A DNA stretch of 54,372 bases, taken from Thermoplasmatales archaeon UBA447. Lineage in GTDB: Archaea; Thermoplasmatota; Thermoplasmata; Thermoplasmatales; Thermoplasmataceae. The stretch is from assembly GCA_002503205.1 (NCBI GenBank), contig DARE01000074.1, positions 1-54,372 of the forward strand, given 5' to 3'. Both the position numbers and the translations under genes were made by a program. The notes under the pieces are model-generated. The model was not told the origin of the DNA, searched no databases, and was given only the letters and a program-made list of their open reading frames with translations. Below, in pieces: positions 9,531-16,673 of this stretch (the first letter of the stretch is position 1; each line of letters begins with the position of its first letter).

Positions 9531-10355
9531 TCATATGCACTCCAGTATTTCTGCGGCAAGATCTGTCTTGCCCAATGGCATGAGATGGATTCCGTCAACG
9601 TATCCCTTGAGGTCATCATATGCGTCTTTTATTATGCGGGATGATGCTTCTTCTATTCTCTCTGCACTTTCAAGTTTTTTTCTGCTCTCGTCGGATATCC
9701 TTGAACCCATCCTATCGAGGAATTTTATCTGTCCCTTTCTGCTCAAGGGCATGAAGCCTGCCAGAAGCTTGAAATTTCTTCTCTGGACCCAGTCCTGCTT
9801 CAGGTAGGAAGAATCAAATATCACCTGTGATATGAAAAATCCTGAACCCCTTGCTATCTTGGACCTCACAATTTCCCCCTCCTGATCCCTGAATGGATTC
9901 AGAGCTGACCCAACCGATACCATCTCTGCCCTCATCTCATCAGGAAGATGCTTCAGGGAATCCCTGATGCAATCGATGAGCCCCAGGGTGTCTACCTCTC
10001 TGACCTCTCTGGACATGTGCTTTGGATCTATTGGGTCTCCAGAAATTGTGAAAAAATTCCTGATTCCAAGTTTGAGGGCCGTAAGTACCTCAGTCTGTAT
10101 CTGAATCCTGTTCCTGTCTCTGGGGGTAATGTGGGGGACGGGTATCATATCACTCTGAGAGGCAATCAGATATGTTGCTATGACTGGATCGATCCCCGGT
10201 CCGCCCATTGGATTGTCAGGGGAGGTGACCATATTCGCTTTATCTGTCAGCCTTGCTATTGCTGAAAGGAATTCTTCAGTGTTTAAAGTTTTCCTGGGAA
10301 CTATCTCCACAGACCTGATCGGGCCGGGCAATTCCGAGATAAGATCTCTTCTCAC
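9531..10355 (-). CDS. metF: Methylenetetrahydrofolate reductase-type protein (MetF)
   Basis: A 274-residue FAD-dependent reductase of the MetF family, which converts methylene- to methyl-tetrahydrofolate, or to the methanopterin analogue in archaea. Family marks are the N-terminal SVEIVPRKT strand, HITPRDRNR near residue 77 (cofactor contact), FFTISGDP near residue 100, and FFISQVIFD near residue 173. The start codon is GTG. It is the first gene of the operon with the MetE-N-like and core methionine synthase genes, so it very likely supplies the methyl group for methionine. Two short palindromes lie immediately upstream, at 10362-10373 and 10381-10392. Which pterin is used cannot be told from sequence. 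Confidence 0.88.
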   Translation of the reverse strand: MRRDLISELPGPIRSVEIVPRKTLNTEEFLSAIARLTDKANMVTSPDNPMGGPGIDPVIATYLIASQSDMIPVPHITPRDRNRIQIQTEVLTALKLGIRNFFTISGDPIDPKHMSREVREVDTLGLIDCIRDSLKHLPDEMRAEMVSVGSALNPFRDQEGEIVRSKIARGSGFFISQVIFDSSYLKQDWVQRRNFKLLAGFMPLSRKGQIKFLDRMGSRISDESRKKLESAERIEEASSRIIKDAYDDLKGYVDGIHLMPLGKTDLAAEILECI

Positions 10356-10361
10356 TATATT

Positions 10362-10392
10362 TGTATTAATACATAAGTAATAATAATTATTA
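10362..10392 (-). promoter_or_regulatory. Putative operator: two palindromes before metF operon
   Basis: Two perfect 12-base palindromes, TGTATTAATACA (10362-10373) and TAATAATTATTA (10381-10392), stand 7 and 26 bases upstream of the GTG start of metF. They overlap the place expected for the TATA box and transcription start, so a bound protein would block transcription. AT-rich palindromes arise by chance fairly easily, so this is a candidate only. Confidence 0.35.
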
Positions 10393-10422
10393 ATGAAAAA
10401 ATTACCAATAGTAATGTTCTGG

Positions 10423-11976
10423 TTATACTTCGAATTTGACGCCCTGAGAAAGAGGGATATCCTTACCGTAATTCACAGTTACAGTCTGCCTTCTCATGTA
10501 AAGTTTCCAGGCATCGCTTCCGCTTTCCCTGCCTGAACCTGTCTCCTTTTCTCCTCCAAAGGCCCCTCCAATTTCGGCTCCTGCAGTGCTTGTATTCACG
10601 TTTACAATCCCGCAGTCGGACCCAGCAAAAGAAAGAAACTTCTCCTCTTCCCTCAGATTTTCAGTAAATATTGATGAGGAAAGGCCCTGAGGGACTGAAT
10701 TGTGTATGCTTATTGCCTCTTCAATTGTTCTGTATTTAAACACATAGAGTATAGGGGCGAATGTCTCTACCTTAGTAATTTCCATCTCAGGCTTTGCCTC
10801 AATAAGTGAGGGCCTTACATAAAATCCATTCTCAAGCCCTTTAATTTTTATGGGTTTACCATGAACTATTATTTTGCCGCCCTGTGCACTGGCCACCTCA
10901 AGTGCTTCATTATACTTTTTGACCGCCTGTTCATCAATCAGAGGGCCCACAAGGATGCCATCTTTCCTGGGGTTCCCTACTGGTATATTTTCATAAATAT
11001 TCTTGAGCCTTTTTACAAATTCATCGTAAATGGCCTCATCAACAAGTACGCGCCTGGTGCTTGTACATCTCTGTCCTGTGGTAGCCAGTGCTCCAAATGC
11101 TACACCCTTGAGAGCAATCTCCATGTTGGCATGCCTTGAGACGATTGCACAGTTGTTTCCTCCAAGCTCAAGTATAGTCCGGCCAAGCCTTTTTGCAACT
11201 TTCTCATTGACACGCTTTCCTGTAGCAGTTGATCCGGTGAATGATATCAGCTTTAGACGGCCATCCTCAGCCATCCAGTCTCCAACTTCGCCACCCTTTC
11301 CATTGACAAGTGCAAATATTTGCGGTGAGCCCAATTCATTGAGTGTTTCTGAGATAACCTTCATGACGCCTATTGAAACAAGCCCGCCCTTGGTTGAAGG
11401 CTTCCATAGAACAGTATTTCCACATACTGCGGCAATGAAGGCATTCCATGACCATACCGCCGATGGAAAATTGAAAGCAGAGATAACACCTATGGTACCT
11501 ATTGGGTTCCATATCTCCATCATTCTGTGTTCTTTTCTCTCACTGGTCATTGTCAGCCCATAGAGCTGCCTGGAAAGCCCTGAAGCAAAGTATGCAATAT
11601 CTATCATCTCCTGAATCTCGCCTTCCCCCTCAGCCACAGTTTTTCCTGCTTCAAGTGAAACCAGTGCACCGAGTTTGGACTTATTCTTGCTAAGAGAGTC
11701 GCCAATGGCCCTGATAATGTCCCCTCTTTTTGGAGGTGTTACTTCATTCCACTTTTCGAATACCTCCTCCAGATATTTGACGGCATTGTCATATTCAGTG
11801 CGATCTGCAAGTGTAAACTCAGAATTCCGGTGGCCGTCTACCGGGCTAATGGAGGTATACTTATCTTCTGCTTTCGGTTCAATGAATGTTCCGTAAAATA
11901 TACCGTTTTCCAGATTTTTTATTCCATTTTTCTTCAGAGTCTCTTCCCTGAAGGAGCTAAATTCATCTCCTGACAT
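10423..11976 (-). CDS. Aldehyde dehydrogenase, ALDH7 (antiquitin)-like
   Basis: A 517-residue NAD(P)-dependent aldehyde dehydrogenase. The catalytic cysteine is Cys304 in TTGQRCTSTRR, the general base Glu270 in LELGGNN, and the oxyanion asparagine Asn169 in SAFNFPSAVW. The C-terminal run AFGGEKETGSGRESGSDAW is characteristic of the ALDH7 group, whose known members oxidise alpha-aminoadipic semialdehyde or related semialdehydes. The substrate here is not determined; lysine or betaine-type semialdehyde oxidation are possibilities by family only. The gene stands alone between the metF operon (about 70 bases away) and the polyprenyl synthase gene. Enzyme class is certain, substrate is not. Confidence 0.9.
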   Translation of the reverse strand: MSGDEFSSFREETLKKNGIKNLENGIFYGTFIEPKAEDKYTSISPVDGHRNSEFTLADRTEYDNAVKYLEEVFEKWNEVTPPKRGDIIRAIGDSLSKNKSKLGALVSLEAGKTVAEGEGEIQEMIDIAYFASGLSRQLYGLTMTSERKEHRMMEIWNPIGTIGVISAFNFPSAVWSWNAFIAAVCGNTVLWKPSTKGGLVSIGVMKVISETLNELGSPQIFALVNGKGGEVGDWMAEDGRLKLISFTGSTATGKRVNEKVAKRLGRTILELGGNNCAIVSRHANMEIALKGVAFGALATTGQRCTSTRRVLVDEAIYDEFVKRLKNIYENIPVGNPRKDGILVGPLIDEQAVKKYNEALEVASAQGGKIIVHGKPIKIKGLENGFYVRPSLIEAKPEMEITKVETFAPILYVFKYRTIEEAISIHNSVPQGLSSSIFTENLREEEKFLSFAGSDCGIVNVNTSTAGAEIGGAFGGEKETGSGRESGSDAWKLYMRRQTVTVNYGKDIPLSQGVKFEV

Positions 11977-12021
11977 GCATAGGTCATATCCGGATCAGTT
12001 TAGAATTTTTGGGAAAACGGA

Positions 12022-13017
12022 TCAAATTTCCTGAATTCTCTGAACCACCATCATTGCAAGTTCGATGAGAAGGTCCAGATCTGGTGTTCTACGTGTTCCT
12101 TTAATTGAATTCAATGCTGATTCCGTAAATGATTTCGCTATGGAAAATGAATAATCAAGTGACCCGGAAGTTACAATAATTTCCTTTATCCTTTTATCAT
12201 TATCCTGGTCGGAAGGGTTTTCCATCAGACCTATAAATTCTGCCCTTTCCTTAGCATTTACATTTGCAAGCGCATGGATGAATGGAATTGTTATAGCACT
12301 ATGCTTCAGGTCTGTAAAAACCGGTTTTCCCATCTTGTTTGGGTCACCAATAACATCAAGTATGTCGTCAGTAACCTGGAACGCCATTCCAAGGTTGTAA
12401 GAGAAATTCTGAAGACTTTCCCTTACCTCTACAGAAGCACCCGATGCAACCGTGGCTCCCAGTGCACAAGCTTCGAAGAATTTGGCAGTCTTGTTGCTTA
12501 TTATCTGCAGATATGTCTCCTCTCGAAGGTCAATGTTGCCTAGGTTGACTGCCTCCAGTATCTGGCCCTCTGCAAGCCTGCTCGAGGCATCTGCCATAAT
12601 TTTGGATACCGCAGGGCCATATCTTGAGCCAAGTTCGTAGGCCTTGGCAAAAAGATAGTCTCCAACCACAATTGCATTGTCTATTCCATATATACTGTTC
12701 AGAGTCGGCCTCCCCCTTCTTGTGGCGGCCTTATCAATAATATCGTCATGAAGCAGGCTTGCTGTATGGATAAGCTCATAACCTGCAGCCAGATCAAGAA
12801 TGTTTCTATAATCGGCATCGGTACTTATCTGATAGGCAAGTATTGTGAGCAGGGGCCGGAACCTTTTCCCTCCAGCTTCAATGGTGTATCGGGACATTGA
12901 AAACAGGTCTTCCTGATCTGACTGAATAGCTTCCAGAAGCCTGGAATTGACCTCGGAGACTTTTCGGCCAAGTCCTGAACCCCATTCATAAAAATCCTTC
13001 ATCAGCTCACTTTCCAT
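12022..13017 (-). CDS. (2E)-polyprenyl diphosphate synthase, probable GGPP synthase
   Basis: A 331-residue trans-prenyltransferase of the isoprenoid synthase fold. The first aspartate-rich motif is DDIID at 91-95 (in LLHDDIIDKAATRRGRP) and the second DDILD at 217-221 (in FQVTDDILDVIGDP); both bind magnesium-diphosphate. The GGKRFRP motif for homoallylic substrate binding is at 49-55. In an archaeon this enzyme normally makes geranylgeranyl diphosphate for ether lipids. The residue five positions before the first DD is alanine (86) rather than an aromatic, so a longer product cannot be excluded. It is transcribed alone; a 120-base AT-rich spacer separates it from alba. Confidence 0.9.
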   Translation of the reverse strand: MESELMKDFYEWGSGLGRKVSEVNSRLLEAIQSDQEDLFSMSRYTIEAGGKRFRPLLTILAYQISTDADYRNILDLAAGYELIHTASLLHDDIIDKAATRRGRPTLNSIYGIDNAIVVGDYLFAKAYELGSRYGPAVSKIMADASSRLAEGQILEAVNLGNIDLREETYLQIISNKTAKFFEACALGATVASGASVEVRESLQNFSYNLGMAFQVTDDILDVIGDPNKMGKPVFTDLKHSAITIPFIHALANVNAKERAEFIGLMENPSDQDNDKRIKEIIVTSGSLDYSFSIAKSFTESALNSIKGTRRTPDLDLLIELAMMVVQRIQEI

Positions 13018-13137
13018 TCAGAATTTTAACTATGCATTTAATTATTTTTGAAAAAAATCTTAACAGGGTACTTACTATTCAAAATTCAAAATTATCAAAT
13101 AGATATGTTATTAAATGGGATTTAAAACGCTATAAGC

Positions 13138-13407
13138 TCAACGGGTCAGAGTGATTTCTATTGAGGAAACGTTTGACTCTCCCCTTTCACCCTGGAGTGT
13201 CTCTGTTGCCACCTTGATGGAGTCGTATTTGGCTTCATGAATGAATTTGTGCCTGGTAATCTCTGCAATATCCACAGCTTTGCTGATAGCTTTTCCCCTT
13301 GCTTTTATGACAATCCTGTCAACGTTGCTGTTGAACTGTGTCACAACAGCCAGTACGTAATTCATAGTAGGTTTTTTGCCAACGAAGATAATGTTTTCTT
13401 CAGCCAT
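13138..13407 (-). CDS. albA: Alba, archaeal DNA/RNA-binding chromatin protein
   Basis: An 89-residue Alba-domain protein. The N-terminal IIFVGKKPTMNYVLAVV motif, with the lysine pair at 11-12 that enters the DNA groove in known Alba structures, and the central VIKARGKAISKAVDIAEI segment are nearly textbook. Alba dimers coat DNA and RNA and act as abundant chromatin proteins in many archaea. A TATA-like TTAAATAG lies upstream on this strand (about 13437-13444), and an AAGGGAT sequence just before the ATG may serve as ribosome-binding site. Neighbours are the prenyltransferase and an Lrp-type regulator, with no obvious functional link. Confidence 0.95.
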   Translation of the reverse strand: MAEENIIFVGKKPTMNYVLAVVTQFNSNVDRIVIKARGKAISKAVDIAEITRHKFIHEAKYDSIKVATETLQGERGESNVSSIEITLTR

Positions 13408-13532
13408 TGTAATCCCTTATTTTCCAATTGGACCTTACTATTTAACAATTACTCTGATTTACGGTCATGACGATTGTATGTCCTACATTCTCTGGAGAAG
13501 TTTATTTTAAATGACCATTAAAGCAAAATATG

Positions 13533-13925
13533 TTAACTCATCCTGATCAGAGTATCCGTGTTTCGGACACCATCTATCTCCCTAAGGCTATCGACTTTCT
13601 CATTCAGCTCTTCCATTGATTGGCAGTGGAAATGGAGAGCTATATCAAATCTGCCTGAAAATTCATATATTTCCTCGAACCTCCTTAGGAAATATTCCTT
13701 AATAGAATGACTCTTTTTTGGATCTATTCTGACAAATACAATGGCTTCTATTCCATCGTTTCTCGAGATTATTGTAAATTGCTTAATAATGTTGTTATCC
13801 CGGAGTATCTTAATTCTCTTGCGAATTGCCCCCTCAGAAAGATTCAGCCGCCGTCCGAGCTCAGAATTCGATATTCTGGAATTCATTCTCAGATTCTGGA
13901 TGATCTTCCAGTCAATCTCGTCCAC
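13533..13925 (-). CDS. Lrp/AsnC-family transcriptional regulator
   Basis: A 130-residue regulator with an N-terminal winged helix-turn-helix (DEIDWKIIQNLRMNSRISNSELGRRLNLSEGAI in overlapping parts; recognition helix near residues 23-40) and a C-terminal RAM/effector domain beginning near AIVFVRIDP. Such proteins bind amino acids or other small ligands and control transport and amino-acid metabolism genes. The GTG start at 13925 is chosen because a GGAG ribosome-binding site stands five bases before it. Length is slightly short for the family (about 150) but both domains are present. Its targets are unknown; the metF operon palindromes 3 kb away would be an obvious test case. Confidence 0.92.
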   Translation of the reverse strand: MDEIDWKIIQNLRMNSRISNSELGRRLNLSEGAIRKRIKILRDNNIIKQFTIISRNDGIEAIVFVRIDPKKSHSIKEYFLRRFEEIYEFSGRFDIALHFHCQSMEELNEKVDSLREIDGVRNTDTLIRMS

Positions 13926-14060
13926 AGTCTCCTATAACTCCCGGTTTAATTTACTTTTCCAGCGATTTAAATGCGATTTCAAAAGAAGGAGCACTTAATT
14001 GATTTAAATGACGGTTCTTCTTGTTTTAGTCTGTAATCTATCAAAGATCTAGGAAATAGG

Positions 14061-14339
14061 TCATCTGTAGAGAGATTGACCCTTATTTTCATCGTAAGGC
14101 TGCCCTTTCCGGATCAGTTCCTTTGGCACCTTGTTCATCCGGATTATGTTTGTAGCCTGCACCATATAAAGCGGGAGCCCAGTATTAGGATCGTTTCCGC
14201 CCTTCATTATTGCCACTATTTCCATTTTAATCTGTATAACAGATCCGTCCTCCAGCTTCACGGTTATCCATTTTGGTTCTTCTTCTAATTCAAAACCTAC
14301 AAGTTCACCTTTATCAGGCATGCCACCCTGAGGAATCAT
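14061..14339 (-). CDS. Small conserved-looking hypothetical protein
   Basis: A 92-residue protein I do not recognise. It is predicted to be mostly beta-strand: an N-terminal GELVGFELEEEPKWITVKLEDG pair of strands, then SVIQIKMEIVAIMKG, then MVQATNIIRMNKVP, resembling a small beta-barrel of the kind found in RNA- or nucleotide-binding proteins; no catalytic motif is visible. The ATG at 14339 has a TATA-like TTTTTATATAAC about 23 bases upstream, which fits a leaderless transcript and supports this being a real gene. It is the last intact gene before an AT-rich island. Confidence 0.65.
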   Translation of the reverse strand: MIPQGGMPDKGELVGFELEEEPKWITVKLEDGSVIQIKMEIVAIMKGGNDPNTGLPLYMVQATNIIRMNKVPKELIRKGQPYDENKGQSLYR

Positions 14340-14812
14340 TGATACCGATTCCGGGGTTATATAAAAAGATAGAAGTGGACAGACAATTAATAGTTAATTC
14401 TTTTTTGGAATAAAAAATGGAAATGAGTATGGCTTATCTATAGTTAGAAAGTAGATGATATAGTGGGGATGATGCTCGTTTTATTTTGGGATTGCAATAG
14501 AGCTCGGTGAAAGTATGATAAAAATTACAACTGAATTTTGCTTAAGATATATGATCTTTCAGATGCATTCTGTTTAATGGATTTTGTAAAGGAGTACTTC
14601 TATTATGAACCTCAATTTTATACCACTGAATATTAGGCTGGAAGCTGAACTTTGGAACTATGCGGTTCCTTCAAGAGATGTCAGCGTTTTGATCTATTAA
14701 GAGCTAAGAAACAGAGCAACGTGACGATGAAAATGCCTTAAACTCCTGTTGGCTAGAAAATGAGGCATATGCCATAATATCATATGCTTGGATTTATTGT
14801 GATAATATAGAT
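14340..14812. other. AT-rich interval without a convincing gene
   Basis: About 470 bases with stops in all frames. It holds the probable promoter of the preceding gene at its left end and a perfect ten-base palindrome GGCATATGCC at 14764-14773. A 31-codon open frame at 14605-14700 is preceded by GGAG but is too short to support as a gene. Confidence 0.5.
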
Positions 14813-15217
14813 TTATAATTCAACCCATCTTCTTCTTATTCCGGGTACCTTGTCAAAATCGTTGTCTTCGTTCAGAATATCAACTAGGGATTCCCGCCTC
14901 ATAGAAGATGCAATTAAAGCATCACTTGGTTTTGGACAGAAATGAATTATCTCTTTCGGAACTTGATAATCGCCTTCTTCGAGTGGGAGCATGGATGTGA
15001 ATGGAAGAATCATAGAATCTATAAATTCAAGCGAAACCTCACCGGGAATTGAATATTTCTTCTTGGAAATATAAATTAACTCATCTAATACAATTAAGTT
15101 CATGGATGTTCTTTAGTTAGGAAGCTCTTTTTCATAGTGCTCTATGAATTCGTCAAGAACCTTTGAAGGCGTGTTCATGTAGATGAAGAAGTTCGTATCT
15201 ATGAATAAGCCAGTCAA
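14813..15217 (-). pseudogene. Decayed PIN-domain toxin (VapC-like)
   Basis: Read through one internal stop, this frame gives a complete PIN-domain ribonuclease of about 134 residues. The expected acidic residues are all visible: the Asp in LFIDTNFFIY near the start, the Glu in VLDELIYIS, the Asp in KPSDALIASSM, and the Asp pair in LNEDNDFDKVPGIRR. A single TAA at 15113-15115 interrupts it after ELPN. The only intact piece left (15103 downward, 96 residues) lacks the first catalytic aspartate, so the toxin should be inactive. It overlaps the antitoxin remnant by four bases, the usual arrangement. The probable original start is TTG at 15217. Confidence 0.8.
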
Positions 15218-15467
15218 AATTCATCCTCTAATGAGTATTTTTTGGTCTCTCCCAGTTCTGGAGCTTTGGCTGCTTTCAAAGAAACAATAGACTGCTTGTG
15301 TTTTTTGCTTTTAACCTGAATGATTCTCTGTCAAACTTTCTAGAGGGTTTCATTGTAATTCCGTCATTTATATTAGATATTTATTCGTCTCCTTCTTCAA
15401 TTCCTACTATCTCCATTATTGTCTTAGGTATAATTACATAGCCCTTTTTTCCAACTTTCAATTTCAT
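15214..15467 (-). pseudogene. Decayed AbrB-type antitoxin (VapB-like)
   Basis: The start reads MKLKVGKKGYVIIPKTIMEI, a typical AbrB/SpoVT swapped-hairpin DNA-binding domain of a VapB antitoxin. A TAA at 15381-15383 stops it after 28 codons (GIEEGDE). Read past the stop, the frame continues as INDGITMKPSRKFDRE, the expected second half of the domain, and then after a frameshift around 15275-15300 as KAAKAPELGETKKYSLEDEF, a typical toxin-binding tail ending exactly at the toxin start. Two separate lesions show that the pair is dead rather than mis-sequenced at a single site. Confidence 0.78.
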
Positions 15468-15805
15468 AGTCAAACTAATTCACCAATAGTAAAACTAGGT
15501 TAACAATTAATTCATTTCTCTTGTTTAGAACGTCAAAACATGAAATAAACCAAGGAAGATAATGAAAATAATGATTTAAAATCGCTCTTTAAACTTTTAT
15601 GTACCTGGATTAGTAAAAACTACTCATGCAACACAAAATAATACTATGTAGATTTGTGTTACAGGCATATACACCTATAACAAGAAAGATTTACACGCCA
15701 GTTATTCAGATATTTTCTTTACTCACTTGTCATGACATGAACATTACGATCGTATCTTGTATCTCAGCATTTTTAATATATTCCCGAAGTATAAACCGAT
15801 TGATT
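15468..15805. other. AT-rich interval upstream of tRNA-Leu
   Basis: About 340 bases without a supportable gene. A 72-codon open frame here runs into the tRNA and has no protein-like composition. A TATA-like tttttaatat at about 15771-15780, some 30 bases before the tRNA, is the probable tRNA promoter. Confidence 0.5.
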
Positions 15806-15890
15806 GCGAGGGTAACAAAGCCTGGCCAACTGTGCAGGACTTAAGATTCTGTCTCGTAGGAGTTCGTGGGTTCAAATCCCATCCCTCGCA
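15806..15890 (+). tRNA. tRNA-Leu (anticodon UAA)
   Basis: An 85-base class II tRNA. The acceptor stem GCGAGGG pairs with CCCTCGC, the anticodon stem CAGGA/TTCTG encloses CTTAAGA with anticodon TAA at the centre, a long variable arm (TCTCGTAGGAGTTC) marks it as leucine type, and the T arm is GTGGG-TTCAAAT-CCCAT. The discriminator base is A and CCA is not encoded. It reads UUA and, by wobble, UUG codons. No intron is visible. Confidence 0.95.
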
Positions 15891-16358
15891 TTTTGCAGTT
15901 ATTTTTTTCAAAAACCTTGTATTATTTAATTGAGGCCCTCTTCAAAAAACCTATAATGATAATGAAAAACCGAAATCTTTAAGATCAGTTATAACTACAA
16001 ATTTACTCTCCCAATTTTACCTTCACTTTACTTGTTGGAATCATAGATTTAATCTGACAACTCAAAAGATGTAGTTTCATTAAAATACAGACTAAAAGTA
16101 CTATAAATAGTGTCTATTACTATATTATATCATAAACTATTTGCCTATTAGTTTAAAAATGATTAGACATAATGATTAAAATTTACAATGTAATTCAATT
16201 AATTTAAGCTAATATAATTTCTTAAATAGTCGAAAGCAATCATTAATATACAAGTGATTAACATTCAATTTACATTTGTATACAAATGTTGAATAGTTAA
16301 TACTTAAATATTACAAAACCAGAAACATCTATAATATTTGATAACATCCATTGTGAAA
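15891..16358. other. AT-rich interval downstream of tRNA-Leu
   Basis: About 470 bases with very high AT content and no supportable gene. Its right end contains the palindrome at 16272-16289 and TATA-like boxes (16303-16312 and 16330-16338) that probably drive the following three-gene cassette. No copy of the tRNA 3' end that would mark an integration site was seen. Confidence 0.5.
16272..16289. promoter_or_regulatory. Perfect 18-base palindrome, candidate operator
   Basis: ACATTTGTATACAAATGT is a perfect inverted repeat. It is flanked by a further ATTCAA/TTGAAT pair (16263-16268 and 16289-16294), giving a two-part dyad of about 32 bases. It lies roughly 70-90 bases upstream of the first gene of the cassette and just upstream of its likely TATA boxes, a position suited to an activator or repressor site. 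No terminator-like U tract follows. Confidence 0.45.
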
Positions 16359-16643
16359 ATGAGGGACCCAAAACAGATAGACAGCGGATTAGAGGCTCTC
16401 GTTGTTGGAAGAAGAATTATGATTTTTCCTTTTCTCACTGAACTTGGCGACGAAATAGATTCAGTTGCAGCACCCTGCTCTGAAACCGGAGGAGGTGCAT
16501 TGAAGCTTGTTACATCACCATTGATAGGTGAGGTCGTAAAGAATAGCAATCGCAGATTGAATCTTCGCCTTTCAGACTGGGACTGCATTTCAATAGAGTA
16601 TGGAGATGTGAAAAATTTCGTCAAGCTTGCTGACAGAATTTAA
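16359..16643 (+). CDS. Small hypothetical protein, first gene of an unknown cassette
   Basis: A protein of about 94 residues that I do not recognise. It begins MRDPKQIDSGLEALVVGRR, has a hydrophobic IMIFPFLTELG stretch and a C-terminal LNLRLSDWDCISIEYGD segment suggestive of beta-strands; no signal peptide or metal motif is visible. The frame is open from a TTG at 16338, and GTG at 16353 is possible, but the ATG at 16359 has a TATA-like tataatatt about 25 bases upstream and is preferred for a leaderless transcript. It is followed after 30 bases by the trypsin-fold gene on the same strand, so the two and the next gene probably form one operon. Confidence 0.6.
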   Translation: MRDPKQIDSGLEALVVGRRIMIFPFLTELGDEIDSVAAPCSETGGGALKLVTSPLIGEVVKNSNRRLNLRLSDWDCISIEYGDVKNFVKLADRI

Positions 16644-16673
16644 TTAATCAAAACTGGAATTATGTGATTACAA

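Noticed and set aside
14605..14700. 31-codon frame after a GGAG
   Set aside because: Too short and with no recognisable content; in AT-rich DNA such frames arise by chance.
15113..15115. Programmed stop read-through in the PIN toxin
   Set aside because: The neighbouring antitoxin has two independent lesions, so ordinary decay is the simpler explanation.
15626..15844. 72-codon open frame
   Set aside because: It runs into the body of tRNA-Leu and has no ribosome-binding site or protein-like composition.
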